The notes under the pieces are model-generated. The model was not told where the DNA came from and ran no database searches. It was given only the letters and a program-made list of their open reading frames with translations. A stretch of 9,513 bases of DNA from an uncultured Planctomycetaceae bacterium (GTDB lineage Bacteria; Planctomycetota; Planctomycetia; Pirellulales; Pirellulaceae): positions 1 to 9,513 of the forward strand of contig CALBTA010000624.1 in NCBI GenBank assembly GCA_937967755.1. Reading direction: 5' to 3'. A program made the position numbers and the translations under genes. Shown in pieces: positions 1 to 5,744 of this stretch. How positions within the stretch are numbered: position 1 is the stretch's first letter; every line of letters starts with the position of its first letter.

Positions 1-1
1 G

Positions 2-22
2 CCCTCTCCCAGCGGGAGAGGG
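2..22. repeat. Short perfect hairpin repeat (CCCTCTCCC / GGGAGAGGG)
   Basis: A 9-bp perfect inverted repeat (2-10 and 14-22) with a 3-base loop AGC. It begins almost at the window edge, so the gene it may follow is not visible. It could be a transcription terminator stem (no T-run follows) or one copy of a dispersed intergenic hairpin of the kind common in planctomycete genomes. Confidence 0.6.
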
Positions 23-98
23 AGAACGAGTTTTTCAGCGCGCCGAAAATATTTTGCTCTGGCGGGGGTGGTTTTCTTCGGCCTAGGCGCGAATTTGG

Positions 99-118
99 AA
101 ATTCTTTCCAGAATTTTT
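99..118 (+). terminator. AT-rich hairpin followed by a T-run, possible terminator
   Basis: AAATTCT (99-105) and AGAATTT (110-116) form a 7-bp perfect stem around a TTCC loop, and the right arm runs into five Ts (114-118). The shape matches a weak intrinsic terminator for a gene left of the window, but the stem is AT-rich and the upstream gene is not in view. It could equally be chance structure in an AT-rich intergenic stretch. Confidence 0.3.
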
Positions 119-151
119 GGTGAATAACCTGATTTTGTGTACCACTATGTG

Positions 152-188
152 TATACTTGTGATCATGTATACGCACGATCACATATGC
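152..188. promoter_or_regulatory. Palindrome-rich candidate operator/promoter upstream of the HTH gene
   Basis: This stretch packs several symmetric words: two GTATAC palindromes (151-156 and 167-172), an inverted repeat TGTGATC (158-164) / GATCACA (177-183), and an imperfect direct repeat of the form GATCA-NN-TAT-N-C (161-172 and 177-188). TATACT (152-157) resembles a -10 box but lacks a well spaced -35. The half-sites look like CRP-type words, but the spacing between TGTGA and TCACA is 16 rather than 6 bases, so a CRP site is not supported. Its position about 90 bases before the start of a DNA-binding protein makes a regulatory role plausible, perhaps autoregulation. That is inference only. 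Confidence 0.35.
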
Positions 189-195
189 AGTCGAG

Positions 196-238
196 GGGCG
201 GGGCGCGTACGGGCCTGGAGGTCCGTACTACGCCGCCC
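196..238 (+). promoter_or_regulatory. Imperfect GC-rich stem-loop in the putative leader of the HTH gene
   Basis: The arms at 196-212 and 223-238 pair through GTACGG/CCGTAC and GGGCGG/CCGCCC, with a small internal mismatch and a 10-base loop. It lies 35 bases before the start codon at 274, upstream of the clear AGGAG ribosome-binding site at 263-267. It could be a leader structure, a terminator of an upstream transcript, or another intergenic hairpin. Confidence 0.35.
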
Positions 239-273
239 GTTGTGATATTCCCCACAGCACAAAGGAGAAGACG

Positions 274-960
274 ATGAGCCGACCGAAAAGAACGACCGCT
301 ACGTGGAAGTGGTACACGCCTGATGGCAAAGTTTCAGCAGCCCCCCCTGATTCCCGGGACTCTGCTGAAAGAAAGCCAACGCCCCTCGCGGCGGAAACGA
401 CGGAAGCCGTTGAAGACAAAGCAGTTACGCCATCGCACGAAGTCGAAGCGGACGAAGACATTCAGCACTCGCCACCACCCCCTGCTGACTGTGCGAAGGT
501 GAACCAGGAAGCCGATGCGGCGCACGAAGACAACGACGTAAACCCCGACGAGGCCAAGGCTTGGGGCGAGTTGACCGACTTCATTGCCGAGGCGGGCTAC
601 TGCGTCGGCGGTGGCACGGTGCTGAATCCGGTGCTGAATGCTCCAGAGCCGACGCCGGACAAGTCCGACCGGCGGAACTACAACAAGCTAACGGCCAGTG
701 TCGAGGACCGGTTCCTGATGTGCTTGTCGATGGGGCTTTCGATTCGGGCGGCGGCTCGGGCGGTCGGGTGCCACAATTCGACGTTCGTCAAGCGGGCCAA
801 ACGCGATCAAGAATTTCGCAAAGCGATGCAGCGCGCCAAAGAACAAGCCCGCACCGACCCGCTCCGCGAACTCTATGCGGCAGCACGAACATCCTGGCGA
901 GCGGCGGCCTGGTTGTTGGAGTATCTGGACCGGCGCGAAGGGCTGAGGAAAGAGAAGTGA
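274..960 (+). CDS. Helix-turn-helix protein, terminase-small-subunit-like, with disordered N-terminus
   Basis: A 228-aa protein of unknown role. The start is well supported by AGGAG at 263-267, six bases before the ATG. Residues 1-20 form a short conserved-looking head (RTTATWKWYTPDG). Residues about 21-95 are rich in Pro, Ala, Glu and Asp and look disordered. Residues about 130-228 are helical and basic: residues 147-177 (FLMCLSMG, then IRAAARAVGC and STFVKRAKRD) read as a homeodomain-like HTH. This is followed by EFRKAMQRAKEQAR and a WRAAAWLLEYLDRR tail that resembles the end of phage small-terminase-type HTH proteins. No large terminase or other phage gene is nearby, so a packaging role is unlikely here, and such proteins are often stand-alone in planctomycetes. 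Probable function: DNA binding, possibly regulatory. A REPIN-like repeat starts 18 bases after the stop. Confident as a gene, unsure of function. Confidence 0.8.
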   Translation: MSRPKRTTATWKWYTPDGKVSAAPPDSRDSAERKPTPLAAETTEAVEDKAVTPSHEVEADEDIQHSPPPPADCAKVNQEADAAHEDNDVNPDEAKAWGELTDFIAEAGYCVGGGTVLNPVLNAPEPTPDKSDRRNYNKLTASVEDRFLMCLSMGLSIRAAARAVGCHNSTFVKRAKRDQEFRKAMQRAKEQARTDPLRELYAAARTSWRAAAWLLEYLDRREGLRKEK

Positions 961-977
961 CAGAAGATGCTCCGATT

Positions 978-1099
978 CTCGCTCCCACGCTCTGCGTGGG
1001 AGCGGGCGTCTGTCCGCTCCGCGGGCTTGCAACGTGTACGAACCGCAAGGACGCAGAGCGTCCGAGGTAGTGCGTTCCCACGCGGAGCGTGGGAACGAG
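978..1099. repeat. REPIN-like element: two hairpins in inverted orientation
   Basis: A 122-bp element bounded by CTCG and CGAG. The left hairpin is GCTCCCACGC (981-990) / GCGTGGGAGC (994-1003). The right hairpin is GTTCCCACGC (1074-1083) / GCGTGGGAAC (1087-1096). Both have perfect 10-bp stems with 3-base loops. The two 26-base ends are inverted copies that differ at three positions; two of these are a compensatory pair (C-G in one stem, T-A in the other) and the third is in the loop. A small third hairpin, GGACGC (1049-1054) / GCGTCC (1058-1063), sits between them. This is the layout of a REP doublet or REPIN, a non-autonomous element family mobilised by RAYT transposases. A decayed RAYT lies at 4808-5141. 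It may also serve as terminator for the gene ending at 960. Confidence 0.8.
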
Positions 1100-1261
1100 T
1101 GAGAGAGCAAAAATCAACCGGCGGGTATCGGGCATCCCTTGGAAGCGGTGAGAAATTGCGAGGCAGCGGGCGCACGGCATCAATTCATCGGCTTCCATTC
1201 ACGCCATACGGCTGATACCCTCGTATTCAGCCGAAGCTTTATTCTCCCACCTGAAAACCAA

Positions 1262-1280
1262 ACACCGAACACCGAACACC
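1262..1280. repeat. Short 7-bp tandem repeat just before the isomerase start
   Basis: The unit CACCGAA occurs twice (1263-1269, 1270-1276) and continues as CACC (1277-1280), six bases before the ATG at 1286. There is no Shine-Dalgarno sequence here, so this CA-rich, unstructured leader may be what the ribosome meets. The rest of 1100-1261 shows nothing clear. Confidence 0.5.
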
Positions 1281-1285
1281 TTTCC

Positions 1286-2107
1286 ATGAAACTGGGACTC
1301 ATCAACTCTGCTTGGGTGCAGGCCGATCAGCCGACCGCTTTCGGCTTGCAGAAGACGAAAGAGATTGGTTTCGACTGCATCGATATCTTCGCCGACCCGC
1401 TGGACCTGGACGTTCGCGAGCGGCGGTTGATCAAGGACGAATGCGACCGCCTGGAGCTGCCGATTGTCAGCGTGGCCTGCGTGGCGGTGGGGCTGATCGA
1501 TTTCAACCCCAGCGTGCAGCAGTTCCACATGACGCGTTGCATGGAGTACCTCGACCTGGCGTACGAGTACGGGGCGGACAATTTGCTGTTGGTGATTGGC
1601 GAGTACATTTGGAACCAGGAGGTGATTCCGCCGCAGGCCCAATGGGAAACGGGCGTGGCGAACGTGCGACAGCTTGGCGAATACGCCGAGTCGCTGGGGT
1701 TGAAGATTGCATTGGAGTTGGAGCCGTTCCGCCTGTCTCTGATTAACAACGTTGATACGATGGTGCGGTTTTTGGACGATGTGGATCAAGATGCCGTGAA
1801 GGCCAATATCGACATCTCGCATCTGCTGCTTTCCAGCGTGGAGCCGAAGGAGTTGCAGCGCCTGCAAGGCAAGGCGATTCACGTTCATATTTCGGACTGC
1901 GACGGCAAGGTGCACGGCGACCTTCCGCCCGGCCGCGGCGTGGTCGACTTCGCCCCTTACCTGAGCGAAATCAAAGACCTGAACATCGACGGGGCCGTTT
2001 CGATTGAACTGGAATACTCGCCCGAGCCGGACAAGATCGTCGAATGGGTCGAAGAGGCTTACCGCGAAACGGACAAACTAATGCAAGCGGCCGGGCTGCG
2101 GGGGTAA
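1286..2107 (+). CDS. Sugar phosphate isomerase/epimerase (xylose isomerase-like TIM barrel)
   Basis: A 273-aa cytoplasmic protein of the AP-endonuclease-2 / xylose-isomerase-like TIM-barrel family (IolE, hydroxypyruvate isomerase and tagatose-epimerase relatives). It opens with MKLGLINSAW, typical of the first beta strand. Probable divalent-metal ligands are Glu146 (in LELEPF), Asp176 with His179 (NIDISHLL), His201 with Asp204 (HVHISD) and Glu241 (SIELEY). The PGRGVVDF loop follows the fourth motif as in relatives. All ligands are present, so it should be active, but the sugar substrate cannot be read from sequence. The ATG at 1286 was chosen over an upstream in-frame ATG at 1139 because family homology begins at MKLGL and the extension runs through low-quality intergenic sequence. 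It has no Shine-Dalgarno site. The gene stands alone, with hairpins behind it. Confident in family, not in substrate. Confidence 0.88.
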   Translation: MKLGLINSAWVQADQPTAFGLQKTKEIGFDCIDIFADPLDLDVRERRLIKDECDRLELPIVSVACVAVGLIDFNPSVQQFHMTRCMEYLDLAYEYGADNLLLVIGEYIWNQEVIPPQAQWETGVANVRQLGEYAESLGLKIALELEPFRLSLINNVDTMVRFLDDVDQDAVKANIDISHLLLSSVEPKELQRLQGKAIHVHISDCDGKVHGDLPPGRGVVDFAPYLSEIKDLNIDGAVSIELEYSPEPDKIVEWVEEAYRETDKLMQAAGLRG

Positions 2108-2117
2108 GGTTGTGGAA

Positions 2118-2133
2118 CAAGTCTCCAGACTTG
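2118..2133. repeat. Short hairpin after the isomerase gene (CAAGTCT / AGACTTG)
   Basis: A perfect 7-bp inverted repeat with a two-base loop, 11 bases after the isomerase stop codon. It may help end the isomerase transcript, though no T-run follows. The same kind of palindrome recurs between genes in planctomycete genomes, so a dispersed repeat copy is equally likely. Confidence 0.5.
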
Positions 2134-2234
2134 CTCGAGATTGGTCCCTTCGCTTACTCGTTTGAAGTTTCGTCTGGCGGTTTCAATTCCAGCGTATCTG
2201 AAAGGTTTTGGCCGCAAGCAGAAGCAAAGAACAA

Positions 2235-2251
2235 CACTGGCTGGGCCAGTG
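2235..2251. repeat. Short hairpin CACTGGC / GCCAGTG before the secreted hydrolase-like gene
   Basis: A perfect 7-bp stem around a TGG loop, 38 bases before the ATG at 2290. It lies in the putative leader of the next gene and could be a leader structure or a copy of a dispersed GGCCAGTG-type repeat. No promoter is obvious around it. Confidence 0.5.
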
Positions 2252-2289
2252 CCACAATTATCACGTTTGACTGATCACGGATTTCCACC

Positions 2290-3543
2290 ATGAAACGATT
2301 CCTAATGTCTGCGCTGTTGTTGTTAGGCCTGGCAGTTGCAAGGCCAACGGTTGGTGACGACGCCTTTCCGCCGAACTGGTTGCCGGTCGAACATCTCGAC
2401 CGCGAAGCGAGGTGGGACGATGACGAGCCGCCGTTCACCGACGGCGTGCGAATCTATTTGCCGACTGACAAACCAGTGCGCGGGGTGTTTGTCTGTTTCG
2501 TGTTCCACAGCGCCGACCCGCGCGAAGTAGCCGACGACTGGAACTTCGCGCTGGTGACGATCACGCGAGACACGATCAAAGACTTGGGCGTTCGCGATCG
2601 CAAGACGGGCAAGCGGAACCTCGGCTATCAGGACCAAGGCATGGGGCTGGTGCTCAACTACCTTGTACACGCCGCGAAGGAAACCGGCCACGCGGAACTG
2701 ACCCAAGTGCCCATCGTCGGTTGGCTCGGGCAGGCGGGCGGCCACTACTGCAAAGATTTGTACCAGCGCGCCCCGGAACGTGTGCTGGCTTGGGCTGATT
2801 CCTTCGGTGGCGAGTTGCGGAAGTACCCCGAGCTGACGGCCGAAGTCCCCTTCGCATTCGCTTGGGAAATTCACAAGAAGGATTTGCAAAGCGGCGAGCG
2901 GACACCGCCCAAGAAGCCGGTTCCGCCCAAGGACCTGGCCTGTGCCGCCAGCACGTATGGTTTTCCGCACGGGATTTACTCGAAGTACAACTACTTCATG
3001 GCCTACCTGGACCGCTGCATCCAAGTTCGCATGCCCAACGAAATGCCGCCCGCCGGACAGCCGGTGAAGTTAAAGCCGATCAAGTTCGCCGACGGCTGGG
3101 TCGGTGACTTTCAACCAATCAGCGAGTGGAACCCGATCGCCATAGCGGACAGCGGCGAGGCCGATTCATTCGAACACCCTTCGTGGCTGCCCGATGCCTA
3201 CGCGGCGGCGATGTGGCGATCTTACCATTCCGCCCAGCCCGATATCCGCATGACCGAACCGATCATTCCCTACGGCCGCACCAACCGCGGGCCGAAGATG
3301 GGCTTGGGCTACGGCGGCTTCCTTCCGGTCGACAAAGAGCTGACGCTGAAAGCCGAAGCTGAGGGCGAGTATGCCAAGGTCGAATTTTACGACGGCGATC
3401 GCTTGCTCGGCGCGGCTGATTCCGCGCCGTGGAGTATCGACGGCGTAAAGTTCACCGCCGGGCTGCACGCCATCTACGCCGTCGGCGTGAGCAAAGACGG
3501 CCAACGCACCGCCAGCCAACCTGCAATCGCGGTGGCGAAGTAG
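2290..3543 (+). CDS. Secreted alpha/beta-hydrolase-like protein with C-terminal Ig-like domain, serine nucleophile missing
   Basis: A 417-aa exported protein. Residues 1-17 are a signal peptide (MKRF, then a Leu/Ala-rich core, then AVA). Residues about 25-330 resemble an esterase/polyhydroxybutyrate-depolymerase type alpha/beta hydrolase: strand VRGVFVCFVFH, then PIVGWLGQAGGHYCKDL where the nucleophile elbow GxSxG should be, followed by APERVLAWADSFGGE. The elbow reads G147-Q-A149-G-G151, so the catalytic serine is alanine (codon gcg, one base from tcg). I cannot assign a catalytic acid or histidine. Residues about 348-417 (VEFYDGDRLLGAAD, PWSIDG, GLHAIYAVGVSKDGQ) form a bacterial Ig-like domain of the kind attached to secreted planctomycete enzymes. 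It is probably a binding or scaffold protein, or an enzyme using other residues; the substrate is unknown. The next gene starts 44 bases downstream and is also secreted, so they may be co-transcribed. Confidence 0.8.
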   Translation: MKRFLMSALLLLGLAVARPTVGDDAFPPNWLPVEHLDREARWDDDEPPFTDGVRIYLPTDKPVRGVFVCFVFHSADPREVADDWNFALVTITRDTIKDLGVRDRKTGKRNLGYQDQGMGLVLNYLVHAAKETGHAELTQVPIVGWLGQAGGHYCKDLYQRAPERVLAWADSFGGELRKYPELTAEVPFAFAWEIHKKDLQSGERTPPKKPVPPKDLACAASTYGFPHGIYSKYNYFMAYLDRCIQVRMPNEMPPAGQPVKLKPIKFADGWVGDFQPISEWNPIAIADSGEADSFEHPSWLPDAYAAAMWRSYHSAQPDIRMTEPIIPYGRTNRGPKMGLGYGGFLPVDKELTLKAEAEGEYAKVEFYDGDRLLGAADSAPWSIDGVKFTAGLHAIYAVGVSKDGQRTASQPAIAVAK

Positions 3544-3558
3544 TGCAGATTTCTCCCC

Positions 3559-3575
3559 TTTGTTTTACAAACAAA
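3559..3575. repeat. AT-rich hairpin between the two secreted-protein genes
   Basis: TTTGTTT (3559-3565) and AAACAAA (3569-3575) pair perfectly around TAC, in the 44-base gap, 12 bases before the ATG at 3588. It occupies the place where a ribosome-binding site would be. It could attenuate read-through or translation of the second gene, or be chance. Confidence 0.45.
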
Positions 3576-3587
3576 CCTTGGTACTCA

Positions 3588-4670
3588 ATGTCACGAACAG
3601 TAACGACTACGGCGATTGTCATTTTCGCGCTGTGTGCTCCGTTGTCCGCCGGCGAGTGGATGTTTCGGCTCCGTGACGCACACGTGCAATTGCGGCAAGC
3701 GCTGTTCGCGAAAAACGCCGACGCCGCCTGGCAGCACGTTGACCGATCCACGCGGCAGCAAGCGGGCCTGCTGGCGGGTAGAATTCGCGGGGAGTTCGAT
3801 CTGCTCAACGAAGACCAGAAGCAAACGTTGCGCGATGCGCTGGGCACGCAAGACGATGCCGCCATCGCGGCGATCGAAGGCAGAGACTTGCTTATCGCGA
3901 AGTTTTTCCTCGACGCCCATCCGCATCTTCTCGTTGGCGAGCAGGCGGATACGCGGCTGAAGGATCATGGCACGCGAATGGCTGGGCCGACCGGAGTCGT
4001 CGTTCATAAGCAGACGCCGGATGAAGTCATTGTGCCTTACCGATTCACGACCGAAGGCCACTTCGGCGGGCAGGCGATGGACTACCGTGCACAGCTCGCC
4101 GTGCCTTCGCTCGACCACATTCTCGGCCCCGCGCCCAAGCAGGCTTTGTTGTCTAACGAGGAAGCGGCCAGGCAAGCGATAACCGCCTTTGAGCAAGCGC
4201 AACAGGCATTGGCTCAAGGCGATCTCGAGACGTTTTGGTCACTGCTCGATTGCGATAGCCAATCGCAAGCCAGCCACTTCGCCGATCAAGCCCGGCAGCG
4301 GGCCGCCAACCCCCAGCACACCGCGGAAGTTCTGAAGCTGCTTTCCATCACCGCCGATCAGCTTGCCGATCTCGACGGAAAACAGGTCTGGGCGCTGTCG
4401 TGGTCGGGGGAACAACTCGCGTACTTCACGAACGCAACCAATCCCAAATTCGTGCCGGCCGACCAGTACGATCAAAAGCTCGTCCCGATTCCAAACGGGT
4501 ACAAGCGGCGCGACCGGGCCAACCCGGAACCGATGGTGCAGTTCGAAGCCGACGGCCGCCAATGGCAGATTCCCGCCCGCATGAATTACCGCAATGGACG
4601 CGCCGAAACGAAACTCGTCCTCCGCCCGCCCTTCTACCTTCGCCTGCGCCCCAAACCGGCGAAAGAGTAG
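3588..4670 (+). CDS. Secreted protein of unknown function with a duplicated helical domain
   Basis: A 360-aa protein with a signal peptide at residues 1-21 (MSRT, hydrophobic TAIVIFALCAPL, then SAG). I do not recognise an enzyme. Residues about 30-105 and 199-272 look like two copies of one domain: QALFAKNADAAWQHVD and QALAQGDLETFWSLLD align with conserved Trp48/Trp217 and Asp52/Asp221, each followed by a helix with QQA/SQA and then an L-x(n)-D-G/E-G segment. After each copy comes a beta-rich stretch (about 130-180: VVVHKQTPDEVIVPYRF; about 265-355: VWALSWSGEQLAYF, VQFEADGRQWQIP), as in NTF2-like or DUF4878-type secreted proteins. It ends with a basic LRLRPKPAKE tail. The start at 3588 was chosen because the signal peptide begins there; no Shine-Dalgarno site is seen. 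It is probably paired with the preceding secreted gene. Function unknown; likely acts outside the cytoplasm. Confidence 0.75.
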   Translation: MSRTVTTTAIVIFALCAPLSAGEWMFRLRDAHVQLRQALFAKNADAAWQHVDRSTRQQAGLLAGRIRGEFDLLNEDQKQTLRDALGTQDDAAIAAIEGRDLLIAKFFLDAHPHLLVGEQADTRLKDHGTRMAGPTGVVVHKQTPDEVIVPYRFTTEGHFGGQAMDYRAQLAVPSLDHILGPAPKQALLSNEEAARQAITAFEQAQQALAQGDLETFWSLLDCDSQSQASHFADQARQRAANPQHTAEVLKLLSITADQLADLDGKQVWALSWSGEQLAYFTNATNPKFVPADQYDQKLVPIPNGYKRRDRANPEPMVQFEADGRQWQIPARMNYRNGRAETKLVLRPPFYLRLRPKPAKE

Positions 4671-4697
4671 GGCTGGCGAACCGGCAGGCGAAACGTG

Positions 4698-4725
4698 TTC
4701 GCACCGGGCCGCCGGGGTGAGCGAA
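4698..4725 (+). terminator. Interrupted stem-loop after the duplicated-domain gene, weak terminator candidate
   Basis: TTCGC (4698-4702) and GCGAA (4721-4725) flank a GC-rich middle that can pair further (ACC with GGT). It lies 28 bases after the stop at 4668-4670. There is no T-run. The rest of 4671-4807 shows no gene or clear signal. Confidence 0.25.
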
Positions 4726-4807
4726 AGTCACGCGTGCTGGTGTCGAACAACGGGGTTTAGCCCTGCGACAAGTAGTTGTATTTGGACAAAAGAACTAAGG
4801 GATAGAG

Positions 4808-5141
4808 CCTAGAACAGCTCGCGTAGCGCCCGGCGGAATGGTTTACCATGTCATCAGTCGGCGTTTCAACAAGAACAATCTGATCTACCGCGACGAGGAT
4901 TGCCCGGCGTTTGAACGGGTGATCCGCGAGACCCTGGAAAAGCGGCCGATGCGAATCTTGAGCCATGCCGAAGCAGTGACTGGGTCACGTATGTCAAACA
5001 GGCTGCCGAACTGGCCGCACTAAGGTGAAGCTGCGTTCGCGGAGCGCCCTACACCAGCCCCGACTTGATTAAGAAGACCGCCATCACACTGGGTTTGGAA
5101 TCCACCTTAAGAGATCACCCGGCAGACCCAAGAAGCAATAG
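4808..5141 (+). pseudogene. Decayed REP-associated tyrosine transposase (RAYT, IS200-like) remnant
   Basis: Three fragments of one transposase can be read. From 4808, PRTARVAPGGMVYHVISR followed by NKNNLIYRDEDCPAFERVI and EKRPMRIL matches the conserved N-terminus of RAYT proteins. From about 4978, in another frame, come DWVTYVKQAAELAALR, a TGA stop (5026-5028), and then SCVRGAPY and TAITLGLESTLR, the conserved C-terminal part. A further frame change near 5110 leads into RSPGRPKKQ and TAG at 5139-5141, the usual end of the family. The middle, about a hundred residues with the catalytic PNHxH pair and the active tyrosine, is deleted between about 4955 and 4978. The expected start codon before PRTAR reads GAG. 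It is clearly dead and old. An ORF starting at ATG 4838 exists but encodes only the N-terminal stub. Confidence 0.85.
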
Positions 5142-5223
5142 ACTGGACCTATTTCTGTTTCGCCTCCCTGTTTCGTCGTCAAGAGGTCAGAGTTTTGAGA
5201 GTCGTCCCGTTCGCGCTACGCCC

Positions 5224-5269
5224 GAAGCGTTCACCAGAACATCGCTTAATATGCCGACGTGAACGCTTC
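5224..5269 (-). terminator. Inverted repeat spanning the stop codon of the small minus-strand gene
   Basis: GAAGCGTTCAC (5224-5234) and GTGAACGCTTC (5259-5269) are an 11-bp perfect inverted repeat. On the minus strand the first arm lies in the last codons of the small gene (EAFTS) and the second arm just past its TAA (5246-5248). It could act as a terminator-like 3' stem that protects the message. There is no T-run. Confidence 0.45.
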
Positions 5270-5494
5270 CCGGGGCATGATCACTTGGCGTACCTTCAGC
5301 CCGCCCGCTTCCGCCCGACTAATCGCATCACGAATCAGGCGGTGCAGTTCTCCGTTGCGATGGTGCAATTCAATCGTCGCTGCTCCACCCGCCGCAATGG
5401 TAACGATTCCATCATCAAACCCCGCTGCGAATGCGCGGTCGGCGAGTTCCTCTGTGGGCGGGTCGTCGACGATCCAAAATTCTACTTCGCTCAT
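5246..5494 (-). CDS. Small uncharacterised protein (82 aa)
   Basis: An 82-aa acidic, cytoplasmic protein. The pattern is strand (VEFWIVDDP), helix (TEELADRAFAAGFDDG), strand (IVTIAAGGAATIELHH), helix (ELHRLIRDAISRAEAGG), strand (KVRQVIM), an alpha/beta ferredoxin-like order. It recalls a loosely known family of small bacterial proteins with a PELADxLFEAGCDDA-type segment and a later AIRDVERAGL helix. Their role is not established; some lie near toxin-antitoxin-type genes, but no partner is evident here. Upstream on the minus strand (5495-5660) I see no convincing second gene. The ribosome-binding site is weak (AAAGTAGG before GCACG). An inverted repeat covers the stop codon. Family recall is uncertain, but strand-helix periodicity and the lack of a better overlapping frame support a real gene. 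Confidence 0.6.
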   Translation of the reverse strand: MSEVEFWIVDDPPTEELADRAFAAGFDDGIVTIAAGGAATIELHHRNGELHRLIRDAISRAEAGGLKVRQVIMPREAFTSAY

Positions 5495-5653
5495 CGTGCC
5501 TACTTTTCACTTCAATTCTCATCGGGTCCCGGGCAGCGGTCAACTGCGCGGCGAATATCTCTGGCGTGATTGTCAGGACTGCGCTGCGATGCTGTGCCAA
5601 CGCCCGGTATCCCAAACTTGTAACTTGTGTGAGACACCGTGAATCAAATGCGG

Positions 5654-5681
5654 TGGACGGTTACGGTAGCAACCTTATAAT
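5654..5681 (+). promoter_or_regulatory. Sigma-70-type promoter candidate for the thioredoxin reductase gene
   Basis: A perfect -10 box TATAAT lies at 5676-5681, with TGGACG (5654-5659, four of six matches to TTGACA) 16 bases upstream. It is 63 bases before the trxB ATG, in the gap between a minus-strand gene and trxB, which fits. The rest of 5495-5744 shows no convincing gene. Confidence 0.55.
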
Positions 5682-5744
5682 GATCGCTCGCAATGGAAGA
5701 ATACGAGCTACGGCAAAAGCAATACACGAGGGAAAAGCACCGTC

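Noticed and set aside
158..183. A CRP-like binding site
   Set aside because: The half-sites TGTGA and TCACA are present but are 16 bases apart instead of 6.
978..1099. A CRISPR array
   Set aside because: Only two full hairpin units in opposite orientation, with one spacer-like interval and no cas gene.
688..1215. Several reading frames over 960-1110 rich in PRSAWER or PRGAWER words
   Set aside because: These words are the translation of the hairpin repeat at 978-1099, not of a gene.
5495..5660. A possible second small minus-strand gene upstream of the 82-aa protein (reading frames containing ALAQHRSAVLTITPEIF or DRCPGPDEN)
   Set aside because: Neither frame has a good start or ribosome-binding site, and one runs into the 82-aa gene out of frame; too little to support a partner gene.
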